DNA of 64,000 nt from NCBI GenBank assembly GCA_000467715.1, contig AJFK01000093.1, positions 186,001 to 250,000 of the forward strand. The letters run 5' to 3'. The notes under the pieces were generated by a model. The model was not told where the DNA came from. It worked only from the letters and a program-made list of their open reading frames with translations, and ran no database searches. The position numbers and the translations under genes are program-made. Shown one piece after another: positions 33,221 through 43,275 of this stretch (the stretch's first letter is position 1; every line of letters starts with the position of its first letter). This DNA comes from Hysterium pulicare CBS 123377. Its lineage: Eukaryota; Ascomycota; Dothideomycetes; Hysteriales; Hysteriaceae.

Positions 33221-33591
33221 CTACAGCTTCGCCTCCTCCTTCACAGTCCCAACCTTCAGTTTCGGCGCATACTTCTTCAGCACGCTCTCATTATGATACT
33301 ACGAATCCAACCCATTAGCCTTCATTTTCTCCAAAACGAAACCATCCTTCCTTCCTTTATATTACCCTTGCCTCTTCTACCACTATCATTGGAGGAGGAG
33401 GGGTGTTGACATACCTTCCAGAACTGCTTACTTGCATCCTTCCCACCCACCCTCTTTAATATCTTCGCTCCACCCGGGTGCTCATCTACGAAACCGGCCA
33501 TACCGTAGACTTCATTGTCGATTATTATGTAGAGGCCGTTCTCGACTGTGTTGTGCGCTGCGACGTCTTTTGTGGTCAAGGACTCGGACAT
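33221..33591 (-). CDS. Small cytochrome b5-domain protein (84 aa)
   Basis: Exons 33591-33415 and 33298-33221, intron 115 nt (GTATGT...TTCGTAG), giving 84 residues. Core features: KDVAAHNTVENGLYIIIDNE, then VYGMAGFVDEHPGGAKILKR with the first haem His in HPGG, and KQFWKYHNESVLKKY with the second haem His, near residue 62. There is no C-terminal membrane anchor; it ends KLKVGTVKEEAKL, so it is a soluble b5 unlike the anchored microsomal form. It may serve as a small electron donor; the partner is unknown. The start at 33591 (MSESLTTKDV) is preferred over an upstream in-frame ATG at 33693, which would add a weak 34-residue stretch. Confidence 0.85.
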
Positions 33592-33970
33592 GGTGGATGG
33601 GATGGCGTATTGATTGCGAAGTTGAAGAGGTAGGGACGAGGTTGAGTTGGTGAAGGTTATATCGGGTTGCTCGTAGATTGAAGGTAAGAGCAATTGAGGA
33701 GCTGGAGACGGAGATAGAGATTACTCGGTTGGTCGCGAAGTTGGGATTCGGTTATGCCGAGGTTGTTTTCGTCGGTGCCGTCAGCGGGTTCTATGGGGGA
33801 TTGATTGGTTGAATGGTAGGGCTGAACAAGGGCGACACGTGATGCATAGATTGACAACACTGGGGCTCTTCTCCAGCTTGCAGCGTACCACAGAAGGATT
33901 AGCATCTGCGCTCTATGAAAACCGCACGATAACTCTCACTCACTAACCACAACTCAATGCTGTATAGAGA
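33592..33970. other. Divergent intergenic between b5 and F-box genes
   Basis: About 380 bp between divergently transcribed genes. No other feature seen. Confidence 0.35.
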
Positions 33971-35871
33971 ATGAGAACCAAAGATCCATCAGACGATCGC
34001 TCTCAAATACCGGAGTTGCATGAGGATGCGCTTCGGCTGATCGTTGAGCAGGTAACTGAGACTACTATCTTTTGATGCAGTGCATCCTATTGACCTGTGT
34101 CTGCCAGTGCTAATACGTGCTCAGTTATTTTACAAAGATGATCTATCGACTATTGCCCGTGTCTCAAGGGTATCGCATTCTCTCTACCGGATATCAATTC
34201 CATGGCTTTATCGCAAAGTACAGGTCACATTCACTTCTAGGCCACATCTAGATCTGCTACTCCGATTGGTGAAGAAGGATTCAAGATTACCTAGTTTTAT
34301 CCGTGAACTCAAGATTTCGGAGCATCATCAAAGTACAAGCGAGCAGTGCAATCAACTATTAGCGCTACTTCCCCAGCTTAAACGCCTAAAGGCCTTTCAA
34401 TGGGATGACTATGGTGGAATGCCTTGGATAGCATTTCGCTACCTGCTGAAGGCACCCCCAAACATCCACTCAGTCATAGAAGCGGCCCATATTCGTCAAA
34501 TACCGTGGATACATCCAGGCTCCCAGACCGTTCGTCGGTACCCGTTTTTTCCCAGCGGTCCCTCCTCCATTCATACTTTCGTATTTGTAGCATCACCGAA
34601 ATATGAAGTCGCTGCCTGGTTCAAAAGTGAATTGTTGAAATTCATGGTTCGAGCACTATCTCTCAAAGTCTTGCATATCACCGACTCAGCTAGCCGTAAC
34701 CGTAACGTGACCGTAAACCTCGATTGGCTTCGCAGGGATCTCCCCCAACTTGAAGAGCTCTACCTGGTCACTGGAGGACAACATATCTTCTCGATCCCAG
34801 AATTAGAAATGATTAGATCGAAAGGTACTTTCCAAAACCTGAAGAAATTGAAACTATTGAGCCAGTGCAGCTGCCTCCTGCCTTTTGTTGGATGGGTGCC
34901 TTCGTTGGAAGTACTCTCATTTGGTAGTGCGTACAAAGATGTCAGCGAAGTAGTGCAAAGATCAAAAGGTCTAGATGCCCCGTTGGGAACCCTACGAGAA
35001 TTCTCTTATCTCGGCACACCACCGCGTAAGGCACACATCATGCTCATTTTTTCCAAATCCTTGAAACGAGTAGTGTGCGCTAACCGGTCCAGATGTATCA
35101 TATTCTCCTCCCCACGCTGAAGCGCAATTCTTCGAACCCACAGTCTGTGACGTACATGCGCTTAAAGAAGCCTGTTCTCACCTCCACGGCCTTACTATCA
35201 GCCTTCGTTTTGCTTCCGAATGGCCTGATGAGTTACTTATAGCTCTAGCACAGTTCGAGAACCTTACCCATCTAGAGCTTGTCATATTTCAGCCTCCAGA
35301 CGTAGACGAAAAACTACAATTAGATCGAGCATTAGTCCACGACGAGTCTATGAGACAACTGTTTGACTCTCTGCAAGGCCGAAAGCGTGGAAGAGCTTTC
35401 AAGCGGGTTACTATGACTCTTCTGACTGAGCCAAAAATTGAGCACCAAGATGAGCTGTACCAAGATCTCCTGCAAGTAAACTTGCAATCCAAGTCAGAGA
35501 CGCCTGACTACATGTTCAGTGTTGATTTGAATGGTGACATTGATTTCACAAAGCCGCGCTTACAGCAGAAGAAGGAAAAGGAGTTGGAATCGATTGCAAA
35601 GGATCTCAGGTCATATTCCACCGCAAGACTCATATTTCTCGCTCGCGAGATGGACGACCCTTGGACCAAGAAAGAGATGAATTCTGATATACTCGCTGAA
35701 TTGGAGCAGAACCTAAATGAGAGTCTGAGCGACTCAAGCAGCGGGACGTTGAGCCACCTGCGAGAATTCAGACTTGACTATCCAGACAACAATGACACCG
35801 ACAACTCTCGATTCCTTGGTATGAGTCTCCCTTGTTCCAAAGGCCTTCCCGTATTGTACCTCTGGAACTAA
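33971..35871 (+). CDS. F-box-like protein
   Basis: Exons 33971-34051, 34125-35025 and 35093-35871 give 586 residues. Intron 1 has a GTAACT donor and a GCTAATAC...GCTCAG end; intron 2 is 67 nt with a GTAAGG donor and GCTAACCGGTCCAG end, both well supported by frame. The N-terminus reads IPELHEDALRLIVEQLFYKD, then LSTIARVSRVSHSLYRISIP and WLYRKV, a standard fungal F-box. The rest is a weakly leucine-repeat-like substrate region (LPQLKRLKAFQWDD, LPQLEELYLV, FQNLKKLKLL, FENLTHLELV). It would recruit targets to an SCF ubiquitin ligase. The frame ends at 35871 in LYLWN, but the following ~65 codons in another frame look coding (next entry), so the 3' end is uncertain. Confidence 0.78.
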
Positions 35872-36156
35872 ATGAAATAGATGAGAAGCGTCGACATCGA
35901 GAGGAGATCATCAAGGAAGAGCTCTTGCTTCGCCAAAGTGAGATGAGGTCAAAGAAGATATTCGCCGAAGATGATACACTTTACGATATCATGATGAATA
36001 GTCAAACTAGGCCGGATAATGACTTCGAAAGTTCCTAGCGATGAGTGTTTCGGTCAAGTCGATATGGTTTGCGTCATCCTGGAAGAGACTCATGGTGTCT
36101 ACTGGAAAACCAAGAGTGTCGGTACTGGCCTTTTCCAGCGGACGAAAGATTAGGTC
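35824..36156 (+). pseudogene. Possible displaced 3' end of the F-box gene
   Basis: Just inside the end of the F-box frame, another plus-strand frame reads ESPLFQRPSRIVPLELNEID, EKRRHREEIIKEELLLRQSE and stops at 36038. From 36040 a third stretch, DECFGQVDMVCVILEETHGV, runs to 36156 in the frame of the F-box exon. Both look like protein. No splice pair of normal size links them: the obvious GTATGA...CCAAAG pair gives a 24-nt intron that also fails to change frame. A frameshifted or degraded 3' end, or an assembly error, are the options. Confidence 0.35.
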
Positions 36157-36454
36157 CACATTCCAAAGCACCGGTGCGGAAGACTTGGATTAAGAATTTG
36201 ACTTGTGAGTCTGGCGGAAGTACATATGATGATGCCCTATAGCATTCATTGACTTTCCCGGGATACATATAACCTTTCAAGACAGCTGAACATGGTCTTT
36301 ATCCATGGCTAATAGCATCTGTTCGATGAATCAAGGTTCTATGATTCAGACCCCTGACTCCTTCCAACATGGCTCACCTTTGAGTACACTCACTCGTATA
36401 TACTCACCATCATCCAAATATTCCATTCTAGGGAGTCATATTCTGGCCTTGGCC

Positions 36455-36530
36455 AGACGTATAAATAACCCCCATAGCTCACCTTTCCCTTCTTTCTTTT
36501 CTCTCCTTCACCAAACAGTTTTCTTCAATC
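36455..36530 (+). promoter_or_regulatory. Promoter of the first MC-type Cys-rich gene
   Basis: GACGTATAAATAACCCCCAT at 36458-36477, followed by a strong C/T run (TTTCCCTTCTTTCTTTTCTC, near 36484). This is a TATA plus C/T-rich initiator layout that should start transcripts near 36500 and give a leader of about 320 nt for the gene at 36827. An ATGGCTCA motif lies at 36369, as in the modules at 9-15 kb. Confidence 0.55.
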
Positions 36531-36826
36531 TTCGAACATCGATCTGCAAAGCTACCAATCAGAACTTTACAAATATCATTGCAACACCTTCAACGAGCTC
36601 TCTTAATCCATAACATCGATCGCGAAACTCCGATCCTGATCGACTCTCACGACGTTGTCTGCGATTTCGACAAGGGGGCCACAAACGGTTTTCGGTTAAC
36701 ATTGAGATTATCAACGAGGTATCAGCACGAGTTATTGGGTTTCTATACCAATTTGTAAGATGGCTGCATGATTGTTGACTGCGAAGCCTCATTTGCTAAG
36801 CCTCGGATATAGTTATAGCCTCCAAC

Positions 36827-37219
36827 ATGTGTTTTCAGGAGAACACGATATGTTCATACTGCCCTAAGACTATGGCGAGGCACTGCAAGGGTAGATGCGA
36901 CTCGGCGAAGAAAGACAACACTGACTACAGTGACTGTCCCAACTTAAAGGTCGAGGAAGTCAAGGGCCCCTATATATGCGACCGAAGGGAATGTGCAGAC
37001 CAATGGTATCTCGGTTTTTCGAAGATGATCAATGGAGATACGACTCAAGAAGAGGCAGAGAACGCACGCAATGAAGAATGTTTCAATCAGGAACCTGACA
37101 AGTCAGTCCAGGAAACCGAAAGGCTCGGCAAACAAGGGACGGCGGAGAAGCCGAACATTGGCGGAGGTAAGAAAGATGCTGCAACAGAGGAGACTGTTTC
37201 CTCAGAAGGCCAATCTTAA
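36827..37219 (+). CDS. Small Cys-rich MC-type protein 1 (130 aa)
   Basis: 130 codons without an intron. It starts MCFQENTICSYCPKTMARHC and continues KGRCDS, YSDCPN and ICDRREC, eleven Cys in all (two of them the pair CSYC), most in the first 70 residues. The remainder is a polar Glu/Lys/Gly tail. Proteins that begin MC and then show Y/C-x2-C, a basic stretch, KC-D, DCP and C-x3-EC are a large unassigned family of tiny fungal proteins. There is no signal peptide, so secretion as an effector is unlikely by the classical route. First of three similar genes in 1.75 kb. Metal binding is plausible but unproven. Confidence 0.6.
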   Translation: MCFQENTICSYCPKTMARHCKGRCDSAKKDNTDYSDCPNLKVEEVKGPYICDRRECADQWYLGFSKMINGDTTQEEAENARNEECFNQEPDKSVQETERLGKQGTAEKPNIGGGKKDAATEETVSSEGQS

Positions 37220-37786
37220 TCTCAGGGTAAAGGTCTAGCTACCTTGGCTTGGGAATCTCAGCCAGGACGCGGTCCATCGGGCTCTTAGCAGCACACAGTC
37301 AAATTTTGTTTCCATCATTGGACGGCTGTTGAGCTATGCTTTGCACATCCTTTCGATTGTTTACTCATTTCAATCCGGAGCTACATTTAATCGGCTCTCA
37401 GGGCTTCTGTACTCACTCTTCTTGCATCCATGTTTTCTCCTTCATGTGAGAGGTATCACTCTCGACTACTCCTGTTCTAATTTCTGTATTCAACCACATA
37501 TGCAGGCCCGCGTCAGCATCAAAGACTACTTTCACTAAATCTGATTCTTTTTGTCAATACGATACCATCATCAACGTCGTGAAATTTGTAGCGAGTCCCT
37601 GATCTCTTCAACCCTCATCATTCACTTCCTACCCAGCGTACCCACCACATACAATGCCCTCTTCTTCCTTCCCCATTCTCAAGAACACCCTACAAACAAC
37701 CTCACTGAGCCCTATCCCACAAAACTACGACATCTCATATTTTTCAACTTCGACATCCACACATTGAACAACTTCATCTTATTGTC
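37220..37786. other. Spacer between small Cys-rich genes 1 and 2
   Basis: 567 bp; T- and C-rich towards its end, which fits a promoter for gene 2. No obvious TATA box. No other gene seen. Confidence 0.35.
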
Positions 37787-37960
37787 ATGTGTGGCGTAGA
37801 TATCTGGCATTGTCGCCTCTGCGGAGAAGAAATCCGTCGTCAAGCCTTTAACTGTCGCCCATCTCAGTATTACGGTCGATGTCAAGACACCGAGCAGACC
37901 CGGTACCACGAAGACGTGTGCCCTGTTCGACGATGGGGATGTCCGCCGATGAAGCGATGA
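37787..37960 (+). CDS. Small Cys-rich MC-type protein 2 (57 aa)
   Basis: A 57-codon frame too small for routine gene calling: MCGVDIWHCRLCGEEIRRQA, then FNCRPSQYYGRCQD, DVCPVRRWGC and a basic end PPMKR. It contains seven Cys in the same order as its neighbours (MC, C-x2-C, basic stretch, C, C, CP, C). The preceding ~150 bases are C/T- and A-rich, as in a fungal leader. I judge it real because it shares the MC start and Cys order with genes 1 and 3 on the same strand. No function can be assigned. Confidence 0.5.
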   Translation: MCGVDIWHCRLCGEEIRRQAFNCRPSQYYGRCQDTEQTRYHEDVCPVRRWGCPPMKR

Positions 37961-38376
37961 GGTAGGACCATGCGTATTAGGTTGCACGACGGCATCGGGA
38001 TAGCGCTGGACTCGATTGTATTATTGCTTTGATTAACTGTTAGTGGTGTGTTAGGTTGTCATGGCCGTGTTTGTGAATTGGACTTCGGGGGTGACCTGTA
38101 AGTTAGTGATTCCTGCCCACGCTGTGAGGTCTATCATGAACATTCACTGCCACTATGGGTGACTGCACCTAGAATGCGGTTAGAACAATTTTTTTTGGAA
38201 TGTCTTTCAATGCCCAAACTCCCGCCCGCGGTTAAAACCACTTACCAAACATCCTCACAAACCCCCCTGCTTCTAATCAACAAACCCACCACTACAAATA
38301 ATAACCACTACAAACGACCACCCTCATCTCCGCACGAAGACCCTCCACCAACATACTTCATCAATACGAGTCCACA

Positions 38377-38562
38377 ATGTGTGGTTCCACGAACTTCAAA
38401 TGCTCAGCCTGCAAATGGCAAGTCCGCACCGAGAACTGGCGATGCGCCCATGCAGAGCAGCATTGTATGAGTCCGCAAGAATGTCCGATGGGATATCGGC
38501 GAAACACCCAGTCGGTACCTCCGAGTGAGTGTAAGTGGTGTAGTGGTAGAATGGTGTTTTAG
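38377..38562 (+). CDS. Small Cys-rich MC-type protein 3 (61 aa)
   Basis: A 61-codon frame: MCGSTNFKCSACKWQVRTEN, then WRCAHAEQHCMSPQECPMGY and SECKWCSGRMVF. Nine Cys make three C-x2-C or C-x4-C pairs, so it could form one or two small zinc ribbons. It begins MCG like protein 2 and contains the C-P element of proteins 1 and 2. Upstream is an A/C-rich leader. Third member of the tandem set; no signal peptide. Function unknown. Confidence 0.55.
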   Translation: MCGSTNFKCSACKWQVRTENWRCAHAEQHCMSPQECPMGYRRNTQSVPPSECKWCSGRMVF

Positions 38563-39014
38563 TGAGGAGACGTGGGTTGGAAAGGACAGGAGGTAGATGA
38601 GAGTTTAGAGTGGTTTGTTTGAAGAGCTTGCCATCACAAGCCTTTCATTCCTCTTTCATGATTGGGGTCTAACCCCGCTTACATTTCCTTCGCCACCTGC
38701 AACCGCACTCAGCTATGCCAGAAGAGATTTCTAGAGCTACTAGGTAGACACCTTCCAAGCGAGTTAAGAGAAAGGGTTGACTTGAAGCGGTGATTTACGG
38801 TCCATGAGAAAGGTATGGAACTGTATTAATCTTTTGCATTGAAGCAGTCTGTCAAAGTTATGTGAGAGAATTTACCCAATTTGTGTGAGACCCGGTTTTG
38901 GAGGTCATTTAGCCACCACCTGCGATATGAAACAAGATAGGACCATGTAGCGGTGCCACGATTACTTAGTAATGCGACGCAGTCAACGTTGACAGTAGCT
39001 TAGCCGGTCGACGT

Positions 39015-39115
39015 CAGTTAGTGTATAAAACCTCTGAATGGGCCTTCCACCCCTCGCTCTTCTTCAATCAACTTGATTCCTTTCAACAGTCAAAACTTAC
39101 CCAATCCGGAGCAAC
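39015..39115 (+). promoter_or_regulatory. Orphan promoter without a downstream gene
   Basis: GTGTATAAAACCTCTGAATG at 39020-39039, then a C/T-rich run ACCCCTCGCTCTTCTTCAAT and TTTCAACAGTCAAAACTTAC. The layout matches the promoter at 36458. Downstream, on the plus strand, only codon runs of ten or fewer precede the antisense 3' end of the membrane protein gene. It may be what is left of a lost fourth small gene, or may drive an antisense RNA. Confidence 0.4.
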
Positions 39116-39133
39116 ATTTAACGATCCTCTTAC

Positions 39134-40585
39134 TTAGCCCCAATGTGGCAATGACCCAGACCAAGTATCTGCAAAGGTTTTAGATGGTTGAAAGAAAAGA
39201 CTTCGAATGATCTCTGCTAGAACAAACATTCGAGCAACGAAGTAGGGAACGACGAAAAATACAACGAGGATTACACCCATAACTCGTCGCCTCACTGCCT
39301 CCTCTTTCGCAGGGAGGAAGGTGTATTTCGCAAAAAAGTAATTCGGAAGAATGGACAATAGAGGCATCGTCGCCGTTAAAATCGAGCAAACTCTCCACAA
39401 ATGAGCTTCAATATCCGTTGGGAAATTGAAGTTCCAAGCAACAACATGTATGCTGCCGAACACAACGCCCCCAAAGACGGCTCCAGCCTGAAAGTTTAGA
39501 ACCTCATCGTCTCTCAAGAATCCTTCTGTTCCGATGTGATGAATTGCATCATTGGGGATTGGCATCACGTTGTACTCGGCATCCTCTTTTCCTTGACTAC
39601 GATGCCAGGTCCACAAATAGTCTGGTCCAGCGCGCATCACACTTTGTAGCTCACCCACACTCGGAAGCTTTGAAGCTGGTATTCTGTAGCGACGCTCGAT
39701 GCCCCGGGGACGGTCCCAAAGAATGAGGTACGTGATGAAGCTTGATGCCGCGAATGCTAGGACAGCGATTTCTAACTGGGAGGAAGGGAGATCGGTAAGC
39801 TTGCGGACAAGGAGCTGGATCATGAGCCAGGAAACTTGGACGATGGCTAGAAGTTTGACGAGGGTATCGCTCTTGCTGAATCCCTCTAGATCCCGCGTAG
39901 AGACTTTCGGTAACGAGTTGGCCTTCAACAAATTTTGCATCTTTGCTTCGTAAAGCTGGTGGAAATTTAAGGACCAATGATTGTACCTCAGCCGCGACAG
40001 GTTGGTCTTGTTGATATGAGACAATGGGTAATGCTTGAATCCGCTATCTTGGACTTGGCTTGTGAGCTGATTCATATGGGTAATACCCTTCTTCCCACGA
40101 AGCAAGTGAGAAAAATCTAGGTAATATCCTCCCATATTTGCAAAATAGCCGTGTATTTCCTCAAATTCCTGTCCCCCCTCCCCAGTCCAAGATTGTAATT
40201 TTTTATAGGCAAAACGAGCCGCAAGCTTTTCATTCAGCGCCTTTCCCATAATATATTCCGGCATCAGGACCGTCAAAAGCATCCATCGCAGCTGTGTCCT
40301 GGCGTCCCAGACTCTCCACCACACCCTACGTAACCATCCTTGCTTCGGATGTGACGGTCGATTGGCCGGGATGTTCAGATGCTGGATGTTCCATGTGCAG
40401 AGAATGATGATGGAGAGGCAGTCCCACAAAATCTGGAGAGTGCCTCGAAATTTTGGCTTGGCGACGAAGTTTGTGCCCTCTGGTGGTGCTGTGCAGTTGA
40501 AACTAAAGGTTGAGGCAGCAACGGCCAGCTTTTGGGAAAGGAGGAAGGTAGCGAGAACATGGAAGAATACAAACGCGCGCGGCAT
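39134..40585 (-). CDS. Multi-pass membrane protein with signal peptide, fungal family of unknown function
   Basis: A single-exon frame of 483 codons. The N-terminus (MPRAFVFFHVLATFLLSQKL, AVAAS) is a signal peptide with a likely cut near residue 24, then a lumenal/extracellular segment with one Cys. Further hydrophobic segments lie at about 50-68, 242-262, 268-288, 365-385, 395-415 and 435-455. Diagnostic stretches are IILCTWNIQHLNIPANRP and MLLTVLMPEYIMGKALNEK near residues 60-120, shared by a large expanded family of fungal membrane proteins that have no known function. The middle (residues ~125-240) is soluble. No enzymatic motif is seen. It is transcribed in tandem with the synthetase-like gene, 685 bp apart. 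Confidence 0.8.
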   Translation of the reverse strand: MPRAFVFFHVLATFLLSQKLAVAASTFSFNCTAPPEGTNFVAKPKFRGTLQILWDCLSIIILCTWNIQHLNIPANRPSHPKQGWLRRVWWRVWDARTQLRWMLLTVLMPEYIMGKALNEKLAARFAYKKLQSWTGEGGQEFEEIHGYFANMGGYYLDFSHLLRGKKGITHMNQLTSQVQDSGFKHYPLSHINKTNLSRLRYNHWSLNFHQLYEAKMQNLLKANSLPKVSTRDLEGFSKSDTLVKLLAIVQVSWLMIQLLVRKLTDLPSSQLEIAVLAFAASSFITYLILWDRPRGIERRYRIPASKLPSVGELQSVMRAGPDYLWTWHRSQGKEDAEYNVMPIPNDAIHHIGTEGFLRDDEVLNFQAGAVFGGVVFGSIHVVAWNFNFPTDIEAHLWRVCSILTATMPLLSILPNYFFAKYTFLPAKEEAVRRRVMGVILVVFFVVPYFVARMFVLAEIIRSLFFQPSKTFADTWSGSLPHWG

Positions 40586-41270
40586 TGGGAGGCTCGGGGT
40601 GAATTGAATGGCTTCGTTGGCAGATCAGACTAAAGGTGGAGAAGGAGAAGATGACTTTCGGCAAGATGCACCCAAAAATTCGTAGTACTTATCACTGCTC
40701 TTGCACGATCCCGCTTGTTCAGTATTTTTGTTCGCCTTTCCGTCCGGGATGACGACTTCAGCTGCGGCTGAACATGCGGGGGGCATCGCAGTGATTCCTT
40801 TTCAACACCATGCATAACTAGCGTAACCAATCGGACAATTCCTGCTCGTGGGCCCATATCTTGGGGGTATCGACTTCCTGACACACTAGCATACCTTTTC
40901 ATCGAAGAGATAAACCGAATTCGGAATTGAAAGTTGGGATAGTTCCTTCAACGATATGTTCCCATACATTGCTCGCCTGTCTCCGTTTAGATATCATCAT
41001 GCACTTATGCGAGTTAATTCAGGCCAAATAAAGCCATACGTCTGTTCCTCCGACCACCAATATGCTGAGAAGGTATCACTAAATCCAAATGGTTATTTTT
41101 TTTGCTCGCATACCCAGTCTCCCCCTTGCGACTACTATCATGCCTCAATTTGAGCTCTGCACTGATGTGTGGTACTCGTTGATTGACGTTCGAGTCTCGG
41201 AGATACTGGGTCGTCGTTAGAGAGCGTGTTCACTATCTTTCCGTTATCTATAGTAGCGCGCTAGAATTGT
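40586..41270. other. Intergenic, 0.7 kb
   Basis: Promoter of the membrane protein and 3' flank of the next gene. No feature was found. Confidence 0.35.
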
Positions 41271-43275
41271 TCAACTGATATGATTTTTGTCCCTCTGGCG
41301 CCGCTTCAGCTCTCGGTCATTCTATTGACAAGTTAGGAAGAACGAGTCAGAGAGAACTCAAAAAGATACGCACAATATAGTTCGACTGGGTAGGCCCATT
41401 CATATCCACTTGGGGCGAAGCGATCCGTTCTTTTGCGGCGAACAACTTGGACTCGCGTGGGAAAAGCGTCGCGTGTCGGATATCATCAAGGGCAAGCAAT
41501 GATATGAGCAAGCGCTCTAAACCAACATGACCGCCGCCATGTGGAGGCGCTCCCCATTCGAAAGCCTGAATGTAATCTTCCATCACCCGTGGGTCTGCAG
41601 TCTTCATAATCTGCTCAGATAAGACCCTTGCGTCGTGTACACGCTGCCCACCGGTCAGAATTTCCTGGCCGCGTAAGAAAAAGCTGAAGGAGTTCGTGAC
41701 CTGTTCGTTGTACGGATCTAGCAAAGCATAAAATGGTCTGAGAGCAGCTGAATATTTATCCAAAATGTAGTAATCCGTACCGTATTTTTCTTTAATAAGA
41801 GTCCCTAAATGGAGTTGGTCCTTTGGTCGCATTTCTTTATCCTCTTTGAGTGGCTCGCCATACTCGTCACACCAGCCGGACTCTTTAAGCATCCCAATAG
41901 CTTCAGAGAAGGCAATCAGTGGAGTCTCATCTATCCAGACAAGATCATCATGGGGAAACTGCCTCTTAACGACTCCAATGTCGTAGTGGTACCTTTCGTG
42001 GACATCTTTGAAAAGTTGCTTGAAAATGCGATCAAATAGCTGTAGAATCTCATGATAATGTTTGAATATGGCCATTTCCACGTCCAGCCCGGTGTATTCT
42101 ATCACTTTGCCACTCTTTTCCGTGCAGAAAACGACCCCAATCTCATACACTTTATCAAAATCGGCCAATATACACATTTGCTGTGCTTGTTGTGGAACTG
42201 TGCGACTGAAGTAATCCATTGTGGAGAGGCTTGCACCGGGTTCAGCAGAGCTTCCTTGCAGCTTCGGAGTGTTTATTTCGATAAAGCTTCGCTCATCGAG
42301 ATACTCACGAAGTAGTCGACTAAGGCCAGATTTGATCTTGAAGATACTCTGCGGCACGATTGACCGGAGGTCAAGGATTCTGTTCTGCATTCTTATATTA
42401 TCGGGCACGGGTACCAGCAGGAAGCCCTCGTGCCTTCCATACGATTCCGCAGGCGCCATCTCAATCTCGTGCGTCATGAAAGGCAATCTCCGCACGATTC
42501 CTGCTTCAAGATGGAGCTCGGTGATGAAGATTTCGCAGTCGTGAACAGAAACTCCAGTGATTTCACCCTGTATTGCCCGGGGTTTTTGGACAATACCCCG
42601 TACATTTACGACCGACTCAATGTGTAGACCTTTGGCCCAAGATAAAAAGAATTTTGAACTCCGCTCGTGCTCGATTAGAACCCCTTGAATAGTTGCTGAC
42701 CGTTGCCTAAAGACGAAAAACATCAACTTAGAGGCCATAATGCGCTTTCTATGTACTCGAGCACGGAATTCAATCTCTCGTCCGATTTCCTTGGCTGATA
42801 TTTGAAGTAGGTCCGCCGAGTCACTCTGTTTCCACTCGCTGGTGAAATCGTTTGTTGAGAAATTGCCATATCTTGCCCTCGCCTCAGTGGACTCTTCTTT
42901 CAGCGATTGCTCCATTTCTTGCCGTCTCCGCGCCATAAGTTCTTTGTTTACCATCTCAACCTCCTCGCGGCGCTTTCTCTTAGCCTGCAACTTCTTACGT
43001 TTTCTATCATTATTTTTGCTCATTGGCTCACCATCATTGTCTGACACAAGGCTAACCGACGACACATGCAGCTTTTCTATGACCGCTTTTATGGGCGTGA
43101 AGTCATCCGAGTCCGGAGCTGCCGTTGCTGCAAGTTCTGATTTTATTTCTTTTGTGTAGTAGCCAGATTGATCCTTGGAGCTGCTGTCGTAGCCTCTGGC
43201 TTTAGGCTTCTTGAGCTTTTGAAGCGCCTTCTGGAGGGACATTGGTGGTGTCCTGTGCGAGATGGTGGGGTACAT
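41271..43275 (-). CDS. Aspartyl-tRNA synthetase homologue with degenerate active site
   Basis: Exons 43275-41374 and 41321-41271; the 52-nt intron has a GTGCGT donor and CTAACTTGTCAATAG end, and replaces a weak end by NDRELKRRQRDKNHIS. Total 650 aa. Order: Lys/Glu-rich N-terminus (~1-140), OB-fold anticodon-binding domain (~160-270, EIGREIEFRARVHRKRIM), class II catalytic domain from ~300. Motif 1 (FIEINTPKL) and motif 3 (GGHVGLERLL) are recognisable, and overall similarity to cytoplasmic AspRS (YGTDYYILDKY, HDARVLSEQI) is clear. However motif 2, normally VFRAE...RH, reads VFCTE with Cys384 where the ATP-binding Arg belongs, and the following loop is shortened. The substrate segment AQSPQ...K is PQQAQQ, and GEE is GQE. 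Probably a catalytically dead or altered paralogue; a canonical copy would be needed elsewhere. Confidence 0.82.
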
